From Lachnospiraceae bacterium (GTDB taxonomy: Bacteria > Bacillota_A > Clostridia > Lachnospirales > Lachnospiraceae), in contig JAILOC010000005.1 of assembly GCA_024691045.1 (NCBI GenBank), positions 1-42,865 on the forward strand: 42,865 bases of DNA, read 5' to 3'. Positions 8,155 to 15,777 of this stretch are shown in pieces. The notes under the pieces are model-generated. The model was not told where the DNA came from. It made no database searches and saw only the letters and a list, made by a program, of their open reading frames with translations. Within the stretch, counting starts at the first letter, position 1. Every line of letters starts with the position of its first letter. The position numbers were made by a program, and so were the translations under genes.

Positions 8155-9024
8155 ATGCATTTTTTTGACGAAACAATCAAATATCTGAACAGCTTCAGTA
8201 CCTATATGGGTACTATCGAGTGGCAGGATTATGCGGAGATAATCATTATCGCCGTTCTCTTGTATTACATTTTCAAGTGGGTACACAACACAAGGGCATG
8301 GTCTCTTCTGAAGGGACTTGCCATTATCCTCATCTTTCTGATCATCGCGAATGTGTTCAACATGGATACCATTCTGTGGATCTCGGGAAATGTGCTCCAG
8401 TTTGCGGTGATCGCATTCATCGTTGTACTCCAGCCCGAACTCAGAAAAGCTCTCGAGGTTCTCGGAAAGAGCAATTTCTTCGGATCGTTCTCCATCTTCG
8501 GACAGCAGATCAACAGCCGTGAGATAACCGAGGACAGCATCAGGGAGATCGTAAAAGCCTGCTCGCAGATGTCCTGGGTCCGTACCGGTGCACTGATAGT
8601 CATCGAGAACAAGGAATCCCTTGCGCGTATCGACGAGACAGGTATCAGAATCGATGCGGAGATCACATCACAGCTTCTCATCAACATTTTCGAAAAGAAC
8701 ACTCCGCTTCACGACGGAGCGGTTACCATACGCGGAAACAGGGTCTCGGCTGCGACCTGCTACCTTGACCTTACCAAATCCCAGTATGTAAGCAAGGAAC
8801 TCGGGACGAGACACAGAGCGGGAATCGGAGTATCCGAGGAGGCCGACTGTGTTGCCATTATCGTATCCGAAGAGACCGGTAAGATCGCTGTGGCTCATGA
8901 CGGACAGCTTGAGAGAAATCTTACCGAAGAATCGCTCAGGCAGTATCTTACTGCTACTCTCACAACGCCCGAGGAAACCGAGGACAGTAATCAGGGTAAG
9001 AAGAGGAGGCGCAGAAAAGCATGA
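8155..9024 (+). CDS. cdaA: Diadenylate cyclase CdaA (DacA)
   Basis: Membrane-bound enzyme making cyclic di-AMP from two ATP. It has three N-terminal hydrophobic helices (about residues 20-95), then the DAC domain with its two signatures: the DGA motif (LHDGAVTI, D187-A189) and the RHR motif (GTRHRAGIG, R219-R221). The 289 residues are typical, with a basic C-terminal tail (KKRRRRKA). It overlaps the YbbR gene by 4 bases (ATGA) and glmM follows, the conserved cdaA-cdaR-glmM operon. In that operon CdaR and GlmM modulate the cyclase, coupling c-di-AMP to cell-wall precursor synthesis. Confidence 0.96.
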   Translation: MHFFDETIKYLNSFSTYMGTIEWQDYAEIIIIAVLLYYIFKWVHNTRAWSLLKGLAIILIFLIIANVFNMDTILWISGNVLQFAVIAFIVVLQPELRKALEVLGKSNFFGSFSIFGQQINSREITEDSIREIVKACSQMSWVRTGALIVIENKESLARIDETGIRIDAEITSQLLINIFEKNTPLHDGAVTIRGNRVSAATCYLDLTKSQYVSKELGTRHRAGIGVSEEADCVAIIVSEETGKIAVAHDGQLERNLTEESLRQYLTATLTTPEETEDSNQGKKRRRRKA

Positions 9025-10301
9025 TATTCTTAAAGCGTCTGGGAAAGACTCTTACCAACAATATATGGCTGAAAGTACTTGCGCTTGTTCTCGCATTTGT
9101 TCTCTGGGTGCTTGTTGCACAGATCAATAATCCCGTCAGGACGCTCACCTACAACAATGTAAAGGTTACGCTTGTGGGAACCAATGTCCTTGAGTCCGAG
9201 GGCAAGGTCTACCAGGTGCTCGATAATACCGATACCGCCAAGGTAACCGTAAGGGCTCCCGAATCGGTCATTAATTCTATCACCGCATCCGACATAACTG
9301 CGATCGCAGATCTTTCGCAGATAAATGAGGACGGTACGGTTCCCATTGTCTATTCTCTCGAAAGAGCGGAGAGCATCACGGCGGATCACGACACAGTCTC
9401 CGTTGCGGTTGAAAACAGGGTTACCAAATATGTGAACATCACCTGGCAGACAGTAGGGTCAGTAGGCGAAGGCTGCGTACAGGGCAAGGTCAATCTCGAG
9501 AGAAACAGGATCGAGGTCACCGGTCCCGAGTCGGCTGTCAGCAGGGTTTCGTATGCACAGGTCACTATAGATCTTGACGATGCGGTCAAGACGATTTCCG
9601 CTGATATGGAGATCATTCTCTATGACACCAAGGGCAACCGCGTTGAAAGCGACATGATCGTAAAGCAGACCGATTACGTTACAACGACGGTAACCGTTCT
9701 TTCCACCAAGACCGTTCCCATCTATGCATCGACCACGGGCGAGCCTGCTGCGGGATTTGTATTTACGGGTGACATATCCGTTAATCCCGGAGTCGTTACC
9801 ATTGCGGGTGATACCGGCGTGCTCAACACCATCTCCAGGATCGATATAACCAATCCTGTTGATATATCCTCTGCGAAGAACGATACGACGGCAACGTTCC
9901 ACCTTACCGATTTCCTGCCCGCGGGAGTGAGCTTCGAAGATCCTGATTTTGATGATGAAGTGGCCGTTACCGCAAGCATAGAAAAGAAGGTGGAAAAGAC
10001 GCTTACCGTAGCTTCGGATCATTTCGTTCTCACCGATATCCCCGACGGATACGAGGCCGAGATAGCGGGAGACGAAGAGGTTATCGTAAGGCTTACGGGA
10101 CTTGAGACCGAGCTGAATGCCGTAAGTGCGGAATCATTGAGAGGACTGGTGGAAATTGATTCGTATCTGGCCTCGGTATACGGCGATGATTACAGCAGCA
10201 TCTCATTTACCAACATACCTGTTAAATTCTACCTGAGCGAACACGTCGAAGCCGATCCTGTTTACATACGTGTTCAGCTTACCGTAAAAGAAGAAACTTA
10301 A
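9021..10301 (+). CDS. cdaR: YbbR-domain protein, CdaA regulator CdaR
   Basis: Single-pass membrane protein with extracytoplasmic YbbR domains that regulates CdaA. An N-terminal anchor (NIWLKVLALVLAFVLWVLVA, about residues 14-33) is followed by the NNPVRTLTYNNVKVTL region and several beta-rich YbbR repeats of about 80 residues each. The repeats show recurring patterns such as VRAPESVINSI, VTGPESAVSRV, IAGDTGVLNTI and VRLTGLETELNAV. The 426 residues allow four repeats. The start overlaps the cdaA stop, so the two are translationally coupled, and glmM begins 19 bases after the stop. Confidence 0.93.
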   Translation: MIFLKRLGKTLTNNIWLKVLALVLAFVLWVLVAQINNPVRTLTYNNVKVTLVGTNVLESEGKVYQVLDNTDTAKVTVRAPESVINSITASDITAIADLSQINEDGTVPIVYSLERAESITADHDTVSVAVENRVTKYVNITWQTVGSVGEGCVQGKVNLERNRIEVTGPESAVSRVSYAQVTIDLDDAVKTISADMEIILYDTKGNRVESDMIVKQTDYVTTTVTVLSTKTVPIYASTTGEPAAGFVFTGDISVNPGVVTIAGDTGVLNTISRIDITNPVDISSAKNDTTATFHLTDFLPAGVSFEDPDFDDEVAVTASIEKKVEKTLTVASDHFVLTDIPDGYEAEIAGDEEVIVRLTGLETELNAVSAESLRGLVEIDSYLASVYGDDYSSISFTNIPVKFYLSEHVEADPVYIRVQLTVKEET

Positions 10302-10320
10302 GCTTTTGGGAGATATATAA

Positions 10321-11670
10321 ATGTCCAGAATGTTCGGAACCGACGGTGTAAGAGGAATCGCCAACGAAGAGCTTACTCCGGATCTTGCAATGAAACTCGG
10401 AATGGCAGGCGCATATGTGCTTACCAGAAAACAGAATCATAAACCCACGATCATGGTCGGATGCGATACGAGGATCTCGGGAGATATGCTTGCGAATGCC
10501 CTTATGGCAGGTGCGTGCAGCGTCGGCGCCAACTGTGTATACGTAGGCGTCGTACCCACTCCGGCAGTGGCATATCTTACCAGAAAGCATATGATGGATG
10601 CGGGCGTAGTCATATCCGCTTCGCACAATCCCGTGGAATTTAACGGGATCAAATTTTTCGACTGTGACGGATTCAAGCTTCCCGATGCGCTCGAGGATGA
10701 GATTGAAGACCAGATCAGGAGAAACATGGAGGATATCAAATTCCCCATCGGTTCCGGAGTCGGCAAGATCAAGCTCCGCACGGATGCCAAGGAGGAATAT
10801 ATCAACCATTCCGTAAGAAGCGTTCCGGTGGATCTTTCCGGACTTAAGATCGTTACGGACTGTGCCGAGGGAGCTTCCCATTATACTTCCGTCGAGGCTC
10901 TTGAAAAGGCCGGAGCTCAGGTCATTGCGATCCACAATCATCCCGACGGGACCAACATCAACGCAAACTGCGGATCCACCCACATGGAAGAGCTCTGTGC
11001 AAGAGTTGTTTTTGAAAAGGCGGATGTGGGACTTGCGTTCGACGGAGATGCCGACAGGCTTCTTGCGGTTGATGAAAACGGTAATATTGTCGACGGCGAC
11101 CAGATCATGGCCATTATCGGACGGAATATGAAGGATAACGGCATCCTGAAGAAGGATACGATAGTTGCCACGGTAATGAGTAACCTCGGATTCTCGCTTG
11201 CCTGCGAAAGAGAAGGCATCACACTTGAAAGAACGGCAGTAGGAGACAGATATGTTCTCGAGAGGATGAAGGAGATCGGGGCATCTCTCGGAGGAGAGCA
11301 GTCCGGTCATATCATCTTCCTTGACGAGAACACGACCGGTGACGGACTTTTAAGCGCACTCCATCTTCTTAAGGTTATGGTCGATTCCGGCAAGAAGCTT
11401 TCGGAGCTGTCTAAGATCATGGAGGTCCTTCCCCAGGCTCTCGTCGGTGCGAAGGTTGCCAATCACAAGAAGGATAAATATCTTGAATATCCCGAGATCG
11501 CCGATGCGATAAAGGCGCTTGAAGAGAAGTTTGCGGGAGAGGGAAGAGTACTCATAAGGCCCTCGGGAACCGAGCCTCTCGTAAGGGTCATGATAGAGGG
11601 CAAGGATCAGAAGCTGATACAGGAAGAAGCCGAAAAACTCGCCACTCTGATACAGGACAGGATGTTCTGA
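10321..11670 (+). CDS. glmM: Phosphoglucosamine mutase
   Basis: Converts glucosamine-6-phosphate to glucosamine-1-phosphate on the way to UDP-GlcNAc and peptidoglycan. All phosphohexomutase signatures are present: the N-terminal FGTDGVRGIANEELT, the catalytic phosphoserine loop ISASHNP (S101), the metal-binding DGDADR loop (D241-R246), the sugar-binding GGEQSGH, and the C-terminal phosphate-binding RPSGTEPLVRV. The 449 residues match bacterial GlmM. It is the third gene of the c-di-AMP operon; GlmM is known to bind and inhibit CdaA in some Firmicutes. Confidence 0.97.
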   Translation: MSRMFGTDGVRGIANEELTPDLAMKLGMAGAYVLTRKQNHKPTIMVGCDTRISGDMLANALMAGACSVGANCVYVGVVPTPAVAYLTRKHMMDAGVVISASHNPVEFNGIKFFDCDGFKLPDALEDEIEDQIRRNMEDIKFPIGSGVGKIKLRTDAKEEYINHSVRSVPVDLSGLKIVTDCAEGASHYTSVEALEKAGAQVIAIHNHPDGTNINANCGSTHMEELCARVVFEKADVGLAFDGDADRLLAVDENGNIVDGDQIMAIIGRNMKDNGILKKDTIVATVMSNLGFSLACEREGITLERTAVGDRYVLERMKEIGASLGGEQSGHIIFLDENTTGDGLLSALHLLKVMVDSGKKLSELSKIMEVLPQALVGAKVANHKKDKYLEYPEIADAIKALEEKFAGEGRVLIRPSGTEPLVRVMIEGKDQKLIQEEAEKLATLIQDRMF

Positions 11671-11675
11671 TCTTA

Positions 11676-11704
11676 TTGTAAAAATATAAGTAATCTGCTA
11701 TTAT
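11676..11704 (+). promoter_or_regulatory. Promoter of the HPr gene
   Basis: TTGTAA (11676-11681), a 17-base spacer and TATTAT (11699-11704), with TG placed as an extended -10 (TGCTATTAT). This gives HPr its own transcription start and a leader of roughly 55 bases. I found no riboswitch consensus in that leader. Confidence 0.6.
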
Positions 11705-11766
11705 AATTGTCAGAAAAATTACTTTTATGGGGTAGGGCTTCCGGACCCAAAGGAAACTGAAACAAA

Positions 11767-12033
11767 ATGGTCACTCAGAAAGTTTTGATAAAAAATCCCA
11801 CAGGTCTCCACTTAAGACCTGCCGGAATACTTTGTAAAGAAGCGATGCAATACAAATCGCTGATAACCTTCAGGTTCGGCGATAATAATACGGCAAATGC
11901 CAAATCCGTACTCAGCGTTCTCGGAGCATGCATAAAATGCGGTGATGAGATCGAATTCGTCTGTGAGGGCGAAGATGAAGACAAGGCTCTTGCGGCTCTT
12001 GTTGCAGTGGTCGAGAGCGGACTTGGCGAATGA
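11767..12033 (+). CDS. ptsH: HPr family phosphocarrier protein
   Basis: Small phosphocarrier of the sugar phosphotransferase system or a related regulatory branch. It has 88 residues. The active-site motif is NPTGLHLRPAG with the phosphorylatable histidine at H15. The regulatory serine region reads AKSVLSVLGA with S47 in the place of the HPr Ser46 target of HPr kinase. The usual HARPA is HLRPA here. No EI or EII gene is nearby; the gene stands alone with its own promoter and terminator, so it may be the main HPr or a Crh-like regulatory paralogue. The symbol is by family. Confidence 0.88.
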   Translation: MVTQKVLIKNPTGLHLRPAGILCKEAMQYKSLITFRFGDNNTANAKSVLSVLGACIKCGDEIEFVCEGEDEDKALAALVAVVESGLGE

Positions 12034-12054
12034 TCTGATAAATCGTATCTGCTG

Positions 12055-12082
12055 CAGCGAAGCGTCAGTGCTTCGCTGTTTT
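12055..12082 (+). terminator. Rho-independent terminator after HPr
   Basis: CAGCGAAGC (12055-12063) pairs with GCTTCGCTG (12070-12078) around a six-base loop, followed by TTTT. It ends the HPr transcript immediately before the promoter of the glycan locus. Confidence 0.8.
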
Positions 12083-12090
12083 GCTATAAT
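12082..12090 (+). promoter_or_regulatory. Extended -10 promoter of the glycan locus
   Basis: TGCTATAAT sits directly after the HPr terminator and 17 bases before the first glycosyltransferase start. No good -35 is seen (the position lies in the terminator stem). The predicted leader would be only about ten bases, with the ribosome binding site GGAGGA (12098-12103) at its 5' end. Confidence 0.45.
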
Positions 12091-12107
12091 CCCCGCCGGA
12101 GGAAGAG

Positions 12108-13043
12108 ATGTCTGAACTTACCGTAATAGTTCCATGCAAGAATGAAGAAGAGGCGATACCTCTTTTTTATGATGAGCTGATAGGAAATACTTCATTTCTC
12201 GAAAAGAGAAATATCGGTCTTAAAGTCTTGTTCATAGATGACGGATCCACCGACGGAACCGTTTCCGCGGTCAAGGCTCTCAATGATAAAGACCCCCGTG
12301 TGCATCTGATCTCTTTTTCGAGGAACTTCGGAAAGGAAGCCGCCATGTACGCCGGACTTCAGGCGGCGGATTCGGATTATGCCGTGATAATGGATGCCGA
12401 TCTTCAGGATCCGCCCTCGCTCCTTGAGGAGATGTTCTCATATATAGACGAGGGATATGATTCTGTTGCGACAAGACGCGTTAACAGAAAGGGCGAGCCC
12501 CCCATAAGAAGCTTTTTTGCCGGAAGATTTTATAAACTGATGAAGAGGCTTTCCGATGCGGAGATCATGGACGGAGCCAGGGATTACAGGCTTATGACCA
12601 GACAGTTCATAGATGCCGTTCTTTCCATGACAGAGTATAACCGATTCACCAAGGGAATCTTCGGATGGGTCGGATATAAAACAAAGTGGATCAATTTTGA
12701 AAATGTAGACCGCGCCGCAGGCAAGACCAAGTGGAGCTTCTGGGGACTTGTGGTTTACTCTCTCGAGGGTATCACCGCTTTTTCCACCAAGCCTCTTGTC
12801 CTGAGTTCTATGATAGGCGTGATCCTTTGCTTTGTTTCCTTTGTAATGATCCTGTTCATCATAATAAGATGGCTGCTGTTCGGCGATCCCGTTGACGGAT
12901 GGCCCAGCCTTATGACGGTTGTCGTGTTTGTGGGCGGGTTACAGTTTTTCTGCACGGGTATTCTCGGACAGTACATTGCCAAGGCATATCTCGAGGTCAA
13001 GAACCGTCCTTTGTATCTGAAGGATGAGAAAAACTGCTTCTGA
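12108..13043 (+). CDS. GtrB-like family 2 glycosyltransferase (polyprenyl-phosphate sugar synthase)
   Basis: Probably moves a sugar from a nucleotide donor onto undecaprenyl phosphate for use outside the membrane. The GT-A domain shows VIVPCKNEEEAI, FIDDGSTDGT and the DxD-type MDADLQDPP (about residues 96-104). Two C-terminal helices (about 230-255 and 265-290) give the DPM1/GtrB architecture. The family signature SFSRNFGKEAAMYAGL is present. The 311 residues are typical. The ribosome binding site GGAGGA is strong. The next two genes encode membrane proteins that could be the enzymes using its lipid-linked sugar. Confidence 0.88.
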   Translation: MSELTVIVPCKNEEEAIPLFYDELIGNTSFLEKRNIGLKVLFIDDGSTDGTVSAVKALNDKDPRVHLISFSRNFGKEAAMYAGLQAADSDYAVIMDADLQDPPSLLEEMFSYIDEGYDSVATRRVNRKGEPPIRSFFAGRFYKLMKRLSDAEIMDGARDYRLMTRQFIDAVLSMTEYNRFTKGIFGWVGYKTKWINFENVDRAAGKTKWSFWGLVVYSLEGITAFSTKPLVLSSMIGVILCFVSFVMILFIIIRWLLFGDPVDGWPSLMTVVVFVGGLQFFCTGILGQYIAKAYLEVKNRPLYLKDEKNCF

Positions 13044-13057
13044 CAGGAATTAGTCCC

Positions 13058-14059
13058 ATGGTAAAGACGATCATCTTGATAATGTTTCTTGCTATAGTGT
13101 CCGCTTTTTCGGGACGTACGCTGATGCTTTTATCCGGTATCTTATCCAAAAAGGATACCGATCTGTTTTCATCATTTTCTGCAGGCTCACTGCTCGTCAT
13201 CGTCATCTCATTCGTTTCGCATTTTATTACGGTCATGGGTGACGGACTTGTTTCCACGGAAAAAAGATACAGCGGAATACTCATGGTCATCGCTATGACC
13301 GTGGGCTATTTTGCATTCGTCATCCTCACTGTTCTAAAGGGTAAGAAGGACAAAGAAAAAAAGGAGCAGGGTACCGGGACGAAAACCTCTGCGGTCATCT
13401 TCATCCTGATCGCGGCAGTGCTTTCCGTCATATGTTTCCTTACCGTGGTCCGGGGAGAGAGAGTTAATTCCGCAGGTGATGAAACTCTCGAGACCGTGGT
13501 AACATTCCTTAATGGAAACCCCATGTACACAGTCGATCCTCTTACGGGATCCGCATACAGGGAGGGACTTCCTTCGAGATATAAGATCCTCTGTCTTCCG
13601 GGATTTTATTCCGTTCTGTGCGAAGCCTTCGGAACGGCTCCCGCATCGCTCGTTCATTCGATAATGCCGGGCTTTTGGTTTGTGGCCGGACTGTTTGCGA
13701 TGATCGCCCTTTCTAAAGCAATATTCAAAGGCTCGAAGGACAGTCTTTTGAAATGCTCTGTTTTCGTTTCCGCCGCAGTGCTCTTTATATTTGCTGCGGA
13801 TCTTTCACCCTATGCGCAGGGCTTTATGATCCTGTCTGCTATGTGGAGCGGCGGTGCTGTAAGGGTATGGCTACTGATCCCCTTTATGCTCTGCTGTCTC
13901 TTTGACAGAAGATATGTACTTGCGCTTCTTCCCGTTATCTGCGAAGCGTTTATCTGCAGGACTCAGTACGGAATAGGCTTTTGTGCCTGCATCTATGTGG
14001 GATACATTCTGATGATGCTCATTTTGAAAAGGAGGCACGAATGCTCAGAGGCCTCATAA
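13058..14059 (+). CDS. Polytopic membrane protein, possible N-terminal half of a GT-C-like enzyme
   Basis: A 333-residue protein with about nine hydrophobic segments. Residues 30-110 are helices with a lysine-rich loop (KGKKDKEKKEQ). A hydrophilic stretch follows (GDETLETVVTFLNGNPMYTVDPLTG), then more helices. It resembles the membrane half of DUF6077-like or GT-C-like proteins but lacks the usual extracytoplasmic C-terminal domain; the next gene supplies such a domain. The stop lies 19 bases inside the next gene. No enzyme motif is certain, so a partner role with the adjacent GtrB-like protein is inferred from order only. Confidence 0.7.
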   Translation: MVKTIILIMFLAIVSAFSGRTLMLLSGILSKKDTDLFSSFSAGSLLVIVISFVSHFITVMGDGLVSTEKRYSGILMVIAMTVGYFAFVILTVLKGKKDKEKKEQGTGTKTSAVIFILIAAVLSVICFLTVVRGERVNSAGDETLETVVTFLNGNPMYTVDPLTGSAYREGLPSRYKILCLPGFYSVLCEAFGTAPASLVHSIMPGFWFVAGLFAMIALSKAIFKGSKDSLLKCSVFVSAAVLFIFAADLSPYAQGFMILSAMWSGGAVRVWLLIPFMLCCLFDRRYVLALLPVICEAFICRTQYGIGFCACIYVGYILMMLILKRRHECSEAS

Positions 14060-14889
14060 ATGATCACATCGTAAACTTACGGGACTGCCTGCTCATCAGC
14101 TCATCACTCCTGGTTTCGCTATCTGCAGGCTTTTCCGTATATGCGCTTTCGGGTAAAAAGACCGATGTGCGCATCAGGGCCATGCTTGCCTTTTCCGTAT
14201 TGGCGCTTATTTTCCTTCTTTGCCCGGTGACTGCATCGGTCTTTAGGATGGCTGTGGGAACATATTATGATTCGCAGGATATGTGGACCGTTCTTCCTTT
14301 GATACCTCTCGGTGCGATCATGAGCGCTTCTCTTTTTGATGAACTGTATTCGAGGGAAAAGAAGATATCCTGTCTTGCCGTGATCTTTTTTGCGTGTGCG
14401 GTACTTGTGTGTGGATCCCTGGGGGGAGCGCGGGGAAATGCATCCGGAAGATATGAGACCGCATCACCTTATGAAATAGAGACCGCGGATATGATCACTG
14501 ATAATGGACTTGTGCCCGCAGACTCCGTGATCATCGCTTCTGATAGTATGATGGCTTATATCCGCGGAACATATCCCGCGGTGCGTACCTTGTACGGCCG
14601 TGATATGTGGGACGGAAGACTTACCAAGAACAGATACGGAACTTATGAACAGGCAGTGTCTGATATCCACGACGATATGGTCAGGATATACAACGGAGAA
14701 TATGTGCTTGCCGAAGAGCTTTCCGCACGTGCATTTGATGCCGGAGTAAGCTTTATAGTTTTCCCCGGAGAAGTGAGTGAAGAACGGCTGAACGGCGAGG
14801 GATATATAACGACCCGGATCGTCTCATCCGACGGTGTGAGCTTCATACTGGTATGCCCCGGTGAAAAAACGTCTGACGGAGAAGAGTGA
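14041..14889 (+). CDS. Membrane protein with extracytoplasmic C-terminal domain, possible second half of a split GT-C-like enzyme
   Basis: 282 residues. Four N-terminal hydrophobic helices (to about residue 130) precede a soluble domain of about 150 residues (from SPYEIETADMI to the end). That domain has the alternating beta/alpha look of the C-terminal domains of membrane glycosyltransferases, including DSVIIASDSMMAYIRG and VSFIVFPGEVSE. The start is fixed by AAAAGGAGG at 14026-14034, inside the preceding gene; an in-frame ATG at 13981 lacks such a site. It overlaps the preceding gene by 19 bases in the -1 frame and the next by one base (TGATG). Confidence 0.7.
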   Translation: MLRGLINDHIVNLRDCLLISSSLLVSLSAGFSVYALSGKKTDVRIRAMLAFSVLALIFLLCPVTASVFRMAVGTYYDSQDMWTVLPLIPLGAIMSASLFDELYSREKKISCLAVIFFACAVLVCGSLGGARGNASGRYETASPYEIETADMITDNGLVPADSVIIASDSMMAYIRGTYPAVRTLYGRDMWDGRLTKNRYGTYEQAVSDIHDDMVRIYNGEYVLAEELSARAFDAGVSFIVFPGEVSEERLNGEGYITTRIVSSDGVSFILVCPGEKTSDGEE

Positions 14890-15638
14890 TGGTAAGTGTA
14901 GTAGTTCCGGTTTATAACCTCGAAAAATACATAACGGCAACACTTGACAGCATCGCTTCCCAGGATATCCCTGATATGGAGGTGCTGCTTGTCGACGATA
15001 AGAGCATAGATTCTTCCGTTTCCGTGATAAACGATTACATCGCAGCTCACCCGGATGCGGGCATAAGGCTGATCGAGCCGGATGGAAAGCTCAAAGCCTG
15101 CGGTGCAAGAAACTTGGGTATCCGTGAGAGCCGGGGAAGATACATAGCATTCCTTGACGGCGATGACCTATGGATGGCGGATAAGCTGAAGAAACAGCTT
15201 GCTTTTATGGAGGAAAGGAAATGCGGTTTTTCCTTTACGGGATATGAATTCGCGGATGAAGCAGCAAGACCGATGGGCAAGATCGTAAGGGTGCCGGAGA
15301 CGATCACATATTCGCAGGCACTTCGAAACACCACGATCTTTACTTCGACCGTCATCTTCGATACGGAGGTTGTGAAAAAGGAAGACATAGTTTTCCCGGA
15401 CATCCTTTCTGAAGATACCGCACTGTGGTTTTCGCTTCTCAGAAAAGGCTATAAGGCCTGCGGCCTTGACGAAAACCTTACCCTGTACCGCCGCACGGGC
15501 AATTCGCTTTCCTCCGACAAGAAGGATGCTGCCCGCCGTATCTGGAACCTGTACAGGAAATCCGAGCAGCTTTCTCTGCCGAGAAGCATTTTCTCCTTCA
15601 TCGGCTGGGGCTTCAATGCGGTAAAACGGCGTATATGA
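14889..15638 (+). CDS. Family 2 glycosyltransferase (GT-A, soluble)
   Basis: Transfers a sugar to the growing surface glycan; donor and acceptor are unknown. Visible motifs are VSVVVPVYNLEKYI at the N-terminus, VLLVDDKSIDSS, the ARNLGIRESRG helix, the DxD-type FLDGDDLW near residues 92-99, and a C-terminal SEDTALWFSLLRKGY catalytic-base region. At 249 residues it is the short EpsE/WcaA-like class without transmembrane helices. ATG 14889 overlaps the previous stop by one base with GGAG seven bases upstream; a GTG three bases earlier is a weaker choice. It ends the first half of the locus, before a long inverted repeat. Confidence 0.88.
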   Translation: MVSVVVPVYNLEKYITATLDSIASQDIPDMEVLLVDDKSIDSSVSVINDYIAAHPDAGIRLIEPDGKLKACGARNLGIRESRGRYIAFLDGDDLWMADKLKKQLAFMEERKCGFSFTGYEFADEAARPMGKIVRVPETITYSQALRNTTIFTSTVIFDTEVVKKEDIVFPDILSEDTALWFSLLRKGYKACGLDENLTLYRRTGNSLSSDKKDAARRIWNLYRKSEQLSLPRSIFSFIGWGFNAVKRRI

Positions 15639-15669
15639 TGTTTACGCATAATACTGATCAGGCAGCTTA

Positions 15670-15750
15670 AGTCCTCGGGCGCAAATATGTATTTATGTGA
15701 ATAAAGAGTAATGACCACTGAACAAAAATACATATATGTGTCCGAGGACT
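15670..15750. repeat. Long imperfect inverted repeat upstream of a glycosyltransferase gene
   Basis: The arm at 15670-15694 (starting AGTCCTCGG) pairs with 15726-15750 (ending CCGAGGACT) across a 31-base loop. The outer 9 bp are exact. Two of the inner non-Watson-Crick positions become G-U pairs in RNA, and the AT-rich inner part (AAATATGTATTT against AAATACATATAT) is nearly complementary. The right arm covers where the -35 of the following promoter would be. It could be an operator, a terminator for the upstream gene (followed by CATTTTATAT) or an mRNA structure. Confidence 0.7.
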
Positions 15751-15759
15751 CATTTTATA

Positions 15760-15768
15760 TGGTATAAT
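15760..15768 (+). promoter_or_regulatory. Extended -10 promoter, nearly leaderless
   Basis: TGGTATAAT matches the extended -10 consensus. It ends nine bases before the ATG at 15778, so transcription would begin within a few bases of the start codon. There is no ribosome binding site in between. The -35 position falls in the right arm of the inverted repeat. Confidence 0.55.
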
Positions 15769-15777
15769 AAATCGATT

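Noticed and set aside
11705..11766. Possible riboswitch in the HPr leader
   Set aside because: Only a weak GGG/CCC hairpin is visible and no consensus of a known riboswitch class fits.
14015..14059. Programmed -1 frameshift joining the two membrane-protein genes
   Set aside because: The overlap reads ATT TTG AAA AGG in the first frame, which is not an X XXY YYZ slippery heptamer; a strong AGGAGG start for the second gene explains it better.
15736..15777. Upstream in-frame ATG for the 15778 glycosyltransferase
   Set aside because: It would start before the extended -10 box and inside the inverted repeat, adding 14 residues outside the conserved first strand.
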